Origin: Methylocystaceae bacterium
GTDB taxonomy: Bacteria > Pseudomonadota > Alphaproteobacteria > Rhizobiales > Beijerinckiaceae
Direction of reading: 5' to 3'
DNA: 6,510 nt
NCBI GenBank assembly: GCA_003152255.1
Contig: PLZT01000659.1
Coordinates: forward strand, 1 to 6,510
The notes beneath the pieces are model-generated. The model did not search any database, was not told where the DNA came from, and worked only from the letters and a program-made list of their open reading frames with translations. Positions 1 through 6,039 of the stretch are shown one piece after another. The position numbers and the translations under genes are program-made. Each line of letters opens with the position of its first letter. Position 1 is the stretch's first letter.

Positions 1-522
1 CCCTGTTCGCGATCGACCGATCCGCTTTGCCAGGGCGTCGGCGCCAACCCCGCATAGGCCGCGACCTGTCTCGATTGGCGAAGCTGCGAAAGAACGCCTC
101 CATCCACAGGATGGCGGCAAATTCCGGCCCGATGCCTTTGATGTCGAGCAACATCGTCACCGGCGCTGGCGTTGGCGCCGCCGCCTTCGCCGCGGCGAAC
201 AGGGCGTCCCGCTCGGCTTCCACCGCCTTGATCTGTCCAAGCAGCAGTTCGAGCCGATCGAGTTCCCGGCTGATCTGCGCCTTCAAATGATCCGGTAGCA
301 CGCGGCCGTCGCCGGTCTTCAACTCGCCGAGGTGTTGGCGTCGATTGCGGCGCAGCGGCTCGTAGCCGGATACGCCTTGGCAAAACAGTAAACCTTTGAT
401 CCGGTTGACGTGCCGGACTCGCTCGGCGATCAGCGCCTTGCGCTCGCGGCAGAGACGGCGGCGGTCCTCTTCCTCGGGTGTCGGCGCTTTGACCATCGCG
501 CACACCCGAGGCTCGCCGCGCT
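1..522 (-). pseudogene. IS110-family transposase remnant, truncated and frameshifted
   Basis: Remnant of an IS110-family (RNA-guided DEDD/serine) transposase. Reading from about 520 down, the translation begins RGEPRVCAMVKAPTPEEED and runs through RHVNRIKGLLF, a helical middle segment and LLDIKGIGPEFAAILW. This is the usual order of the family after its N-terminal catalytic domain. The N-terminal roughly 120 residues, with the DEDD acids, are missing: homology stops near 521-526, where an unrelated gene begins. Near 67-72 the frame breaks. One frame reads FRSFANR, and only a different frame continues RQVAAYAGLAPTPWQSGSVD, which contains the expected serine-box region (PTPWQSGS). A one-base deletion explains the shift. 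The fragment runs off the left edge of the window. Family assignment is firm and inactivity is nearly certain. It is clearly different in sequence from the other two IS110-family genes here. Confidence 0.85.
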
Positions 523-957
523 TAGGCTATCCCCCCATTTGCGAGCTTCACGCAAATAGTCGGCAAGTGCCCTGTCCGTCTTCTCCAGATCGGCCAAGCC
601 TCGCTCGAAGGCAGACTGCTTCTGGTATAGGAACCCGATTTCAAGCCCCACTATGCGCGCTGTTTGCTGCATGCGCTCCTTAAAAGAGCGGGTCGCGCCA
701 GTCAGGAATTCGCTGACCAGGCGGCCGAGCTGCCGGTCCACATTCTCGGTAATTCGGATGTTCATACCCTGGCGCTCGACAATCGAGCCTTCTTCGATCT
801 TTCGAGCGTGGTCCGTCCAGGTCTTCGCCACGTCCTTGGCGGCATCGCGGATTTCCATAAGCGTCGTCATCAAGGTCCGATGCGCCTTAAGGAACGGCTC
901 TCGCTCTGCACCCAAGGCCTCGGCCATTTTCATCTGGCCGTAGAAAATGCGCGCCAT
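430..957 (-). CDS. Unknown helical protein, C-terminally truncated by IS110 remnant
   Basis: Open frame of 175 codons from ATG at 957. I do not recognise a named family. Residues 1 to about 145 are charged and rich in Ala, Glu, Lys and Arg with regular hydrophobic spacing, suggesting a mostly alpha-helical, possibly coiled-coil cytoplasmic protein. There is no signal peptide or membrane segment. Around residue 145 (position about 523) the sequence changes. The last roughly 30 residues are Arg/Ser/Ala-rich and are simply the IS110-family remnant read in the wrong frame, stopping at 430. The native C-terminus is therefore lost and the present tail is accidental. No good ribosome-binding site lies just upstream of ATG 957; GAAGGA is about 15 bases away. 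A short frame ending MKEQARLLWRAF overlaps the start, so the true N-terminus may lie upstream with another frameshift. The gene is divergent from the helicase fragment. Expression is uncertain. Confidence 0.55.
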   Translation of the reverse strand: MARIFYGQMKMAEALGAEREPFLKAHRTLMTTLMEIRDAAKDVAKTWTDHARKIEEGSIVERQGMNIRITENVDRQLGRLVSEFLTGATRSFKERMQQTARIVGLEIGFLYQKQSAFERGLADLEKTDRALADYLREARKWGDSLSAASLGCARWSKRRHPRKRTAAVSAASARR

Positions 958-1092
958 AAAAGGCGAGCTTGTTCCTTCATCGGATGCATGGCCAGATTGA
1001 AGGTTCCGGCCCCGCTCGCCGAAACCATGATCATGACGTAAATGGGAAACACCGATGCGCCCGGGGAAGGCGGCAGCAGCAAGCTAGGCTCA

Positions 1093-1111
1093 GATTCATC
1101 TCCGATGAATC
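1093..1111. promoter_or_regulatory. Perfect inverted repeat upstream of helicase fragment
   Basis: Two 8-base arms, GATTCATC (1093-1100) and GATGAATC (1104-1111), are exact reverse complements separated by TCC. The repeat lies about 30 bases before the likely helicase start, in the roughly 180-bp gap between two divergent genes. That placement suits an operator for a dimeric repressor or a hairpin in the leader mRNA. A second, unrelated 10-bp palindrome, CATGATCATG, sits at 1026-1035 in the same gap. The symmetry is seen directly; the regulatory role is inferred. Confidence 0.4.
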
Positions 1112-1142
1112 GCGCCATATAGCAATCTGGCCTTTGGTGAGG

Positions 1143-1868
1143 ATGACCGCCACCTCGACGCCGAATGTTTCGGTCGACGAAGAACGCCAGGCCATCTGGG
1201 AAAAGATTGCGAACGCTGCGCTTCAACCGATCGGTGGCGATCGTGTCGGCGAAGCGACTTCCGCAGTCGTCCCCTGGCCCCACCAAATCCGGGCCTATCA
1301 TCGTCTCTACGACAATTGGCCGCCGAAGCTGCTCATCGCCGACGAAGTGGGACTGGGGAAGACTGTTCAGGCGGGGCTGCTTGTGCGTCAGGCTTGGTTG
1401 GCAGGCAAGCTCAAGCGAACCCTGGTCCTCGCGCCCAAGAACGTCTGCAAGCAATGGCAGATCGAACTGCGCGAAAAGTTTAACCTCAATTGGCCGATCT
1501 ATGATGGCCAAAAGCTGACGTGGTATCGCTCGCCAGCGCGGGATCATGATTTCGAGAAACCGGTTTCACGCGACGCGTGGCATCGTGAGCCGTTCGTGAT
1601 CATGTCGAGTCATCTCGCCCGGCGACAGGATCGGCAACGAGAAATCCTGGACGCAGCTGATCCGTGGAATCTCATCGTCCTCGACGAGGCTCACCACGCG
1701 AGAACGAAGGGAGCGGGTACGCCTCAGGCCAAAGGGCCGAACCGACTGCTTCAGTTGATGCGGTCGTTGCGACGCCGGACAGCGGAGGCCGTGGGGGGCT
1801 TTATGTCGCGGGGCGATGGGCGCGGGCTCCAGCTGCGTCAACATGCCACCGGACTGGCGCGGACATAG
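1143..1868 (+). pseudogene. SNF2-type helicase, N-terminal lobe only (truncated)
   Basis: Encodes about 241 residues of a superfamily 2 helicase of the SNF2/RapA-like type, an ATP-dependent DNA translocase. Visible motifs, numbered from ATG 1143: a Q-motif-like segment PWPHQIRAY (44-52), Walker A DEVGLGKT (67-74), motif Ia LVLAPKNVCKQW (94-105), and Walker B LIVLDEAHHAR (177-187). Family resemblance ends near residue 213 (position about 1780). Motif III (usually a Ser/Thr-Ala-Thr box) and the entire second RecA lobe with motifs IV-VI are absent. The final 28 residues look like random GC-rich translation before the stop at 1868, so the product cannot be a working helicase. The start is uncertain: GTG 1137 and ATG 1143 are in frame, with GGTGAGG directly abutting the ATG, and the original protein may have had more N-terminal sequence. 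Similar proteins occur in phage-defence loci such as DISARM (DrmD), but nothing here proves that role. Confidence 0.75.
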
Positions 1869-1882
1869 CGCGGCGGGGATGG

Positions 1883-1896
1883 GGCGTTGAAACGCC
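1883..1896 (-). terminator. Short GC hairpin after the membrane-protein gene
   Basis: GGCGTT (1883-1888) and AACGCC (1891-1896) form a perfect 6-bp inverted repeat, or a 5-bp stem with a four-base loop. It starts 11 bases beyond the stop codon of the minus-strand membrane-protein gene. No T-run follows in the transcribed direction; the next bases are C-rich. It is therefore not a canonical intrinsic terminator and may only protect the 3' end of the mRNA. Confidence 0.25.
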
Positions 1897-1906
1897 GCCG
1901 GCCCAG

Positions 1907-3817
1907 TCACTTCGTCGCCCAAGCTGCAATGTCGAGAATGTCGGCCCCGAGCCAGGGCAGGAAACTCCAGAGCACGCCATAGGCCAGCGCCGCCTGGGCG
2001 CCGAGCGCAAAAAGCACGGCGACCGCGCCCTGCAAGGTCAGGATCAGCGCGGCGGCGAAGCGCCGCCCGGCCGGCATGGTCTCGCCGGGCCGCATTACGC
2101 GCAGCAGAAATGCGCGCGTTTTCGGCAAGCCGCGCAGGAAGGAGAAGCCGGCGACGAACAAATTGGCGACGCTCGGCAGCATCGTCGAGAACAGCGTGGC
2201 GTAAATCCACCAGAATTTAGAATCGCGCGGCGAAGACCGCAGCATCGAGAGATAGTCCTGCATGTTCGGCAGAATCCGCGCCTCTGTGCCGCCGCCGATT
2301 TCGGCGAGATGGTTGAAGAAATCGACGGCGATTACCATCGCGAGGGCGAGCAGAATGAGTAGCAGGGAGGCGAGAAACGCGTCGACCAGCGCGAGAATCC
2401 AGGGCGCCGGGCCGCCGAGTTCGATGCCCCGGCGCAGCAGCAACCGCGTCAGACCGAGCGACAGCCAATCGAACGGCGCGTTGACGAGAGTCAAGAGGCC
2501 GAAAAACAGCAGACCGGCGCCTGATGACATGTGCCAAACCGATTCAGCCCTTTCACCCTGCGCCGGCAGAAAACGCGCGGCGGCGAGGCAAAAAAGTAGA
2601 AGGGAAACGTTGACGACGGCGAGAAATTTACCCTGCCATTCGCCACGAATCGACGACCGGCTCAGTTTGGTGACAGCGACAGCGAGAACTACACTGACAC
2701 CGACAACGACAAGGACCACGCCATAGACAGCGGGAGCAAAGGCGCTGGCGACATCGAAAACGACAGCGAAAACGACAGCGGAAACGCCAGCGCCAGCGCC
2801 AGCGCCAACGAAAGCGACAACGCCAGCGGCAGCGGCAGCGGCAGCGACAGCGACAGCGACAACGATAGCGACAGTGACAGCGGCATCAATAGCGCCAGCG
2901 CCAGCGACAGCGACAGCGACAGCGACAGCGCCGGCGCCAGCGCCGGCGAAAGCGCCGGCGACAGCGCCGGTGACAGCAACAGCGACAACGCCAGCGGCAG
3001 CGGCGGCGGCGGCGATAGCGGCAGCGATAGCGACAGTGACAGCGATAGCGATAGCGACAGTGACAGCGCCAGTGACAGCGCCAGCGACAACGACAACGAC
3101 AGCGACAGCGACAGCGCCAGCGACAGCGACAGCGACAGCGCCAGCGACAGCGACAGCGACAGCGACAGCGCCAGCGGCCTGCGCATCAACGCTACGCCAT
3201 CCCTCGTTCGAAAACGCGCGCAAGGAGGCGAAGGCCGCCACCGCGAGTGCGACCGCCGCCAACCGATCCGGGCCGTCGGCGCTCTTGAATCCCAAGGCCT
3301 GTTCCGCCGGTCCCTCCGCCTCGCCGGTGATCGCCCAGACCGCGAAAATCGCCAGCACCGGATAGATCAGCGCCAGCAGCAGGCAGCGGTCGAGGGCGGG
3401 GGCCGTCCAGAGATGCGCCGGCTCGCGCAGCAGGAAGGCGCGCTGGGTCGGTTCGCCCTTGTCGTTCAGGAAAGCGTCGAGCCAGGCGAGGAATTTTTTC
3501 AGCCGCCGCGCATAAGCGTCCTCGCTGTCGCTATGCGCGGCGAGGCTCGCGCGCAGCGCGTCGAAATCCTCGCGGAGACTCGTCCCTGCGGCCTCGGCGC
3601 CAGCGCCCAAGAGTTCGTAGTTGTTGACGAGCCGCAGACTGAAGATGACGAGAGCGATGCTCGCGACGACCCAAATGAGCACCTTGACAGGTTCGCCATA
3701 TCGGGCGGCGATTTCGGTCGAAATCCCACTCTTTTCCATGAAAGTGTAAAAACCGACAAGGATCGCGCCGATGACTCCAAGGATAGCGGCGAGCTGCTTG
3801 AAACTATCTTCCTTCAT
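1907..3817 (-). CDS. Large multi-pass membrane protein with Ala/Val/Gly repeat tract, function unknown
   Basis: A 636-residue predicted inner-membrane protein that I cannot assign to a family. The start chosen is ATG 3817, with a G-rich GGGGG about five bases upstream; GTG 3823 is an in-frame alternative. Hydrophobic segments, numbered from the ATG, fall near 6-26, 44-64, 144-165, 185-201, 397-417, 432-450, 471-499, 533-560 and 586-623. Between the second and third is a soluble, charged stretch of about 75 residues. Residues 214-353, weakening to about 383, are almost pure alternation of Ala with Val, Gly or Ala, with a single acidic residue near 311 (AIDAAV). Both flanks use typical GC-ending codons and give sensible loop and membrane pattern, which is why this strand and frame are taken as real although every frame is open across the repeat. 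No partner gene is adjacent. Possible roles (transport, envelope structure) are guesses. Confidence 0.7.
   Translation of the reverse strand: MKEDSFKQLAAILGVIGAILVGFYTFMEKSGISTEIAARYGEPVKVLIWVVASIALVIFSLRLVNNYELLGAGAEAAGTSLREDFDALRASLAAHSDSEDAYARRLKKFLAWLDAFLNDKGEPTQRAFLLREPAHLWTAPALDRCLLLALIYPVLAIFAVWAITGEAEGPAEQALGFKSADGPDRLAAVALAVAAFASLRAFSNEGWRSVDAQAAGAVAVAVAVAGAVAVAVAGAVAVAVVVVVAGAVTGAVTVAIAIAVTVAIAAAIAAAAAAAGVVAVAVTGAVAGAFAGAGAGAVAVAVAVAGAGAIDAAVTVAIVVAVAVAAAAAAAGVVAFVGAGAGAGVSAVVFAVVFDVASAFAPAVYGVVLVVVGVSVVLAVAVTKLSRSSIRGEWQGKFLAVVNVSLLLFCLAAARFLPAQGERAESVWHMSSGAGLLFFGLLTLVNAPFDWLSLGLTRLLLRRGIELGGPAPWILALVDAFLASLLLILLALAMVIAVDFFNHLAEIGGGTEARILPNMQDYLSMLRSSPRDSKFWWIYATLFSTMLPSVANLFVAGFSFLRGLPKTRAFLLRVMRPGETMPAGRRFAAALILTLQGAVAVLFALGAQAALAYGVLWSFLPWLGADILDIAAWATK
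2672..3178. repeat. Hexanucleotide (GNCAGC) low-complexity tract
   Basis: About 500 bases built from a 6-base unit. On the plus strand it reads AGC alternating with GAC, GCC or GGC, with occasional AAC, GAA, GAT or AGT. It is densest from about 2761 to 3178 and degenerate down to 2672. Because the unit is a multiple of three, gain or loss of units keeps the minus-strand gene in frame and changes only the length of its Ala-Val/Gly/Ala tract. The unit contains no stop codon in any of the six frames, so several long open frames here are shadows. The mixture of unit variants suggests an old tract that expanded and then drifted, not a fresh expansion. Confidence 0.9.
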
Positions 3818-3823
3818 CCCCAC

Positions 3824-4150
3824 CCCCGGCCAAACCCGTGGCGCGCAACAGTGCTATTATCCGATATTCGCCGGAGGGACCCCGATCGGCATGCAACCAT
3901 CTTACCTTTTTGGCGCCTTTTACAAGGCGGAGGGTACCGGAGACCGCCGCCGGAGGAAAGGGTGGCGGACCACCGGCTGAAGCCGCTGTTGCGACAACGG
4001 AAACAGACAGATTACCGCTCATCAGGACGCACTGCCCCCGTCGTTTGGCTCCTGAGATCGGGTTCAATTGAACCCCACTTGGAGCGCCCCATGGGACCGG
4101 CCAATGCGCAGGGGGTGCGTCAGCAATAGGAGCCGCAAGGCCATAACCTG
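3824..4150. other. Intergenic stretch with no convincing gene
   Basis: Between the membrane-protein start and the 3' end of the IS256 remnant I see no frame with family resemblance or a good ribosome-binding site. The few open frames are Pro/Arg-rich shadows. A 5-bp stem, GGTGG (3961-3965) with CCACC (3970-3974), and a perfect palindrome (4060-4075) are the only structures noted. An AT-rich patch, TATTAT (3855-3860), lies about 40 bases before the membrane-protein start and could serve as its -10 region, but I see no matching -35 at proper spacing. The outer end of the IS256 element probably lies around 4130-4175. Confidence 0.5.
4060..4075. repeat. Perfect 16-bp palindrome
   Basis: GGGTTCAATTGAACCC reads identically on both strands with no spacer. 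It lies about 105 bases outside the IS256 stop codon and about 240 bases upstream of the membrane-protein start. It could bind a symmetric regulator, mark an old recombination or IS end, or be chance. It does not fit a tRNA T-arm, because the flanking bases do not form the required stem. Confidence 0.5.
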
Positions 4151-4181
4151 AGCTATGTTGGATTTTCGGTGACGGCGTGAA

Positions 4182-4427
4182 TCAAGCGGCGGATTTCTTC
4201 TCGGACGCGACTTCGATTCCGTCGCGGAATGTTACACCGCTGACGACTTTCGGCAACTGATTTTGTCCCTGCAGCCGTCGCCAGCTTTTCGACGCGGCCA
4301 TCACCAGCTTGAACACCATGAGACGCGCCGTGTCTTGTGAAAGGGCGCCCTTCATGCGGACCGTGCGATGCCGCACGGTTGCGAATGCGCTCTCTATCGG
4401 GTTCGAGGTGCGCAGATGCGTCCAATG
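4182..4427 (-). pseudogene. IS256-family transposase, C-terminal fragment
   Basis: The last 81 residues of an IS256-family (mutator-type, DDE) transposase. The translation begins HWTHLRTSNPIESAFATV, the conserved C-terminal box of the family; the Glu of NPIE is expected to be the third acid of the DDE triad. It continues through LMVFKLVMAASKSWRRL and ends at TGA (4182-4184). A full protein is around 400 residues, so roughly four fifths, with both catalytic Asp residues, is missing. Homology stops at the HW codons (4422-4427), immediately next to the inverted repeat of the IS110-family element, so that element sits at the break. I looked for the missing N-terminal part beyond the element's right end (after 5747) and did not find it. 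The AT-richer bases at about 4150-4172 probably include the element's terminal repeat, which cannot be verified without the other end. Confidence 0.85.
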
Positions 4428-4428
4428 A

Positions 4429-4443
4429 TGATGTGGACGGCCT
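4429..4443 (+). repeat. Left inverted repeat of the IS110-family element
   Basis: TGATGTGGACGGCCT, compared with the reverse complement of the right copy (TCATATGTCCGGCCT), matches at 11 of 15 positions, with the inner CGGCCT exact. It begins one base after ATGA (4425-4428), the presumed exchange core. Confidence 0.6.
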
Positions 4444-4493
4444 CTCCTCAACGGCATCATAGTGCCAAGGCGTGGTCGCCGGAGCGCCACAAA

Positions 4494-4500
4494 GAGGGAG
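4494..4500 (+). promoter_or_regulatory. Ribosome-binding site deciding the transposase start
   Basis: GAGGGAG ends seven bases before GTG 4508. This supports the GTG over the upstream in-frame ATG at 4472, whose extra 12 residues (VAGAPQRGRPS) do not resemble the family N-terminus; the family normally begins close to the IGVDLAK box. Confidence 0.7.
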
Positions 4501-4507
4501 ACCGTCC

Positions 4508-5533
4508 GTGAAACAGTTTATCAGAATCGGAGTCGATCTGGCCAAGAACTATTTTCAAGTTCACGCGCTGGCGAATGAAGGCGGGCCTGCGGTGACGCGC
4601 AAATTAAAGCGCTCGAAGATGCACGAGTTCTTTGCGCAGATCGAGCCCTGCCTCATCGGCATGGAAGCCTGCGGCTCGGCGCATTATTGGGCGCGCGAAC
4701 TCGAGACGATGGGCCACGAAGTGCTGCTGATGCCGCCGGCTTATACCAAGCCCTATGTCAAACGCGGCAAGAACGACGCGGTCGATGCGGAAGCGATCTG
4801 CGAGGCGGCGTCGCGCCCTGGAATGCGCTTCGTTCCGATCAAGAGCGCCGAGCAACAAGCGACGCTGATGCTGCACAAGACGCGCGAATTGCTGGTTAAA
4901 CAGCAAACGATGAGTGTCAACGCCCTGCGCAGCCATCTTTCGGAGTTTGGCATTGTTGTCGCCAAGGGAATTGGCCGCGTCGACGAACTGCTCGAACTGG
5001 CCGAAAGCGATACGACCCTTCCCGAGGTCGCCAGGGCGGCCGTGAAGATTCTAGCCCAACATCTCGAAGGGCTCGACAAATCGATCGACGATCTGGAGAA
5101 GCAGATCGGCCGCGCCCATGCACAAAGCGAAATGAGCCGGTTGCTCGACCAGGTTCCCGGCGTCGGGAAAATCATCGCCTCGGTGATCTCGGCTAGCGTG
5201 CCCGACCCGAGTGTGTTCAAATCGGGCCGCGATTTTGCCGCCTGGCTCGGTCTCACCCCGCGCCAGAATTCGAGCGGCGGCAAGCAGACGCTCGGGGGCA
5301 TCACCAAGCAGGGCAACCGATACATCAGGAAATCGCTTGTCTTGGGGGCAACCTCGCTGCTGCACGGTGTAGGCAAACGCAAAGGCGCCTTGCGCGACTG
5401 GATCGTCGCGCTGCTGGCGAAGAAGCCGGCGCGACTGGTCACGGTGGCCTTGGCCAATAAGCTGGCCCGGATCGTCTGGGCGATGATGAAGACTGGCGAA
5501 TGCTTTCGCGCCGAGATGTTCGCAAAGGCATAA
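4508..5533 (+). CDS. IS110-family transposase (DEDD plus serine recombinase), intact
   Basis: A 341-residue transposase/recombinase that, in this family, uses an element-encoded bridge RNA to choose target and donor DNA. The N-terminal RuvC-like domain (DEDD_Tnp_IS110) shows the four acids: D10 in RIGVDLAKNYF, E53 in IGMEACGSAHYW, and D90 and D93 in KNDAVDAEAI. A helical, coiled-coil-like middle follows (about 110-205). The C-terminal Transposase_20 domain has QVPGVGKIIA (215-224) and GLTPRQNSSGGK (248-259). Ser256, directly before Gly, aligns with the family's catalytic serine. Length and all key residues are normal, with no frameshift or stop. The GTG start is supported by GAGGGAG seven bases upstream. 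In IS110 relatives the promoter is often completed only in the excised circle; no obvious promoter is visible within the short left end. Catalytic competence is likely but untested. Confidence 0.95.
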   Translation: MKQFIRIGVDLAKNYFQVHALANEGGPAVTRKLKRSKMHEFFAQIEPCLIGMEACGSAHYWARELETMGHEVLLMPPAYTKPYVKRGKNDAVDAEAICEAASRPGMRFVPIKSAEQQATLMLHKTRELLVKQQTMSVNALRSHLSEFGIVVAKGIGRVDELLELAESDTTLPEVARAAVKILAQHLEGLDKSIDDLEKQIGRAHAQSEMSRLLDQVPGVGKIIASVISASVPDPSVFKSGRDFAAWLGLTPRQNSSGGKQTLGGITKQGNRYIRKSLVLGATSLLHGVGKRKGALRDWIVALLAKKPARLVTVALANKLARIVWAMMKTGECFRAEMFAKA

Positions 5534-5599
5534 GGAAAAGGCCGCCATCGCTACAAGCTAGGGGGCCTGAGCTTCGAGTTTGGCAAGCGCATCGAAACG

Positions 5600-5747
5600 T
5601 GATGAACGACACGGTCGTGACCGAATGCCTGGAACACCCTGACGCCGAGCATGAGCACAAAGCTCGCTCCAATGATAGGGATCCAGTGCGTCGGACTTCA
5701 TCAAGGCCAGCGGACGTATGCGCCGCACCGAAAGGCCGGACATATGA
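5600..5747 (+). ncRNA. Putative bridge (guide) RNA in the 3' region of the IS110-family element
   Basis: Noncoding 3' region of the element with foldable structure. Stem A: CGGT (5612-5615) with ACCG (5620-5623). Stem B: 5639-5645 pairs with 5688-5694 over seven base pairs including one G-U. It encloses a hairpin (GAGC 5653-5656 with GCTC 5662-5665) and the unpaired TCCAATGAT (5668-5676). Stem C: GGCC (5705-5708) with GGCC (5734-5737), enclosing GGACGTATG (5712-5720). TCCAATGAT is identical to the left insertion junction (4421-4429). GGACGTATG matches the element's right end GGACATATG (5738-5746) except for one base that would pair as G-T. Target loop before donor loop is the order known for IS110 bridge RNAs. 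Right-hand guides were not identified, the RNA ends are unknown, and the fold was done by eye. Confidence 0.5.
5733..5747 (+). repeat. Right inverted repeat of the IS110-family element
   Basis: AGGCCGGACATATGA, the partner of 4429-4443. It ends in ATGA, the same four bases that precede the left repeat, as expected if exchange occurs at a shared core. Confidence 0.55.
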
Positions 5748-6039
5748 CCGCAGCCGACCAAATCGTTCAACGCGAAGAAGAAAACGCTTGCCATGGGGCC
5801 GTTCTCTAATCGCGTCTCCCTTGTCAATGGTTTTGTTGCCGCCCCGGGTCACGGTTCTCTCCGCGGTCGGAATAATCCGCCGCAACATTTGGTCCGAAGC
5901 ACAGGTGCTGCAATGTCCACAACGAGCTGACGTTCAATGACGCCGCTCAACGGCCACCCTCGCAGCCGCCCGTACCCTCGCCCGGCGGGCAACCATCACA
6001 CCCGCGTTCTCTCGCGGATGAAACTCTCAAGAAAAGCGG
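5748..6039. other. Noncoding stretch, probably the 3' end region of the downstream IS110-family element
   Basis: There is no recognisable gene in any frame and no IS256 homology, although the missing IS256 half might be expected here. The stretch lies immediately 3' of the minus-strand transposase ending at 6040, so it probably includes that element's right end. Several small inverted repeats are present: GCGG 5863-5866 with CCGC 5880-5883 and an inner GGA/TCC, GCCC 5980-5983 with GGGC 5987-5990, and CGCG arms around 6003-6016. On the minus strand TTGACA occurs at 5827-5822, an ideal -35 hexamer pointing out of that element, without a clear -10 at proper spacing. Confidence 0.4.

Larger units (their letters stand above)
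4429..5747 (+). mobile_element. IS110-family insertion sequence, IS1111-like layout, apparently complete
   Basis: A 1319-bp element defined by four observations. Its left edge coincides with the abrupt end of IS256 homology. Imperfect inverted repeats lie at 4429-4443 and 5733-5747 (11 of 15 positions match). The tetranucleotide ATGA is present both just outside the left repeat (4425-4428) and at the right edge (5744-5747), as expected for a shared recombination core. One uninterrupted transposase gene lies between. The left noncoding part is only about 80 bases and the right one is 214. In the IS110 family, the IS1111 group has subterminal inverted repeats and its guide RNA 3' of the gene, which this layout matches. 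Exact ends are uncertain by a few bases. Such elements move by site-specific strand exchange via a circular intermediate and make no long target duplication. Confidence 0.7.

Noticed and set aside
930..1547. Minus-strand open frame of 205 codons opposite the helicase
   Set aside because: It is the mirror of the helicase frame, with no family resemblance and an atypical Pro/Arg-rich composition. The plus strand has clear helicase motifs.
1780..1868. Possible frameshifted continuation of the helicase (NMPPDWRGH near 1840-1866, LYVAG near 1799-1813)
   Set aside because: The alternative frames give only isolated look-alike residues. No motif III or continuous homology is visible, so truncation is the simpler reading.
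2672..3178. CRISPR-like array
   Set aside because: The repeat is a continuous 6-base unit without 25-40-base repeats or unique spacers, and no cas genes are present.
2689..3365. Long open frames of Leu-Ser and Ala-Thr dipeptides across the repeat on both strands
   Set aside because: The 6-base unit has no stop in any frame, so these are automatic. Only the minus-strand frame ending at 1907 has credible sequence on both sides.
3804..4067. 87-codon minus-strand frame overlapping the start of the membrane-protein gene
   Set aside because: Pro/Gly/Ala-rich with no recognisable motif or ribosome-binding site; it looks like intergenic translation.
4060..4105. tRNA 3' end or attachment site suggested by GGTTCAA
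   Set aside because: The T-arm stem cannot form and no acceptor or anticodon arms are found upstream; the motif is part of a palindrome.
5500..5940. Open frames of 146 codons (plus) and 149 codons (minus) downstream of the transposase
   Set aside because: Both start inside the transposase gene in other frames and cross the element's right end. Composition is Arg/Ser-rich with no family resemblance. The region is better explained as a structured noncoding end.
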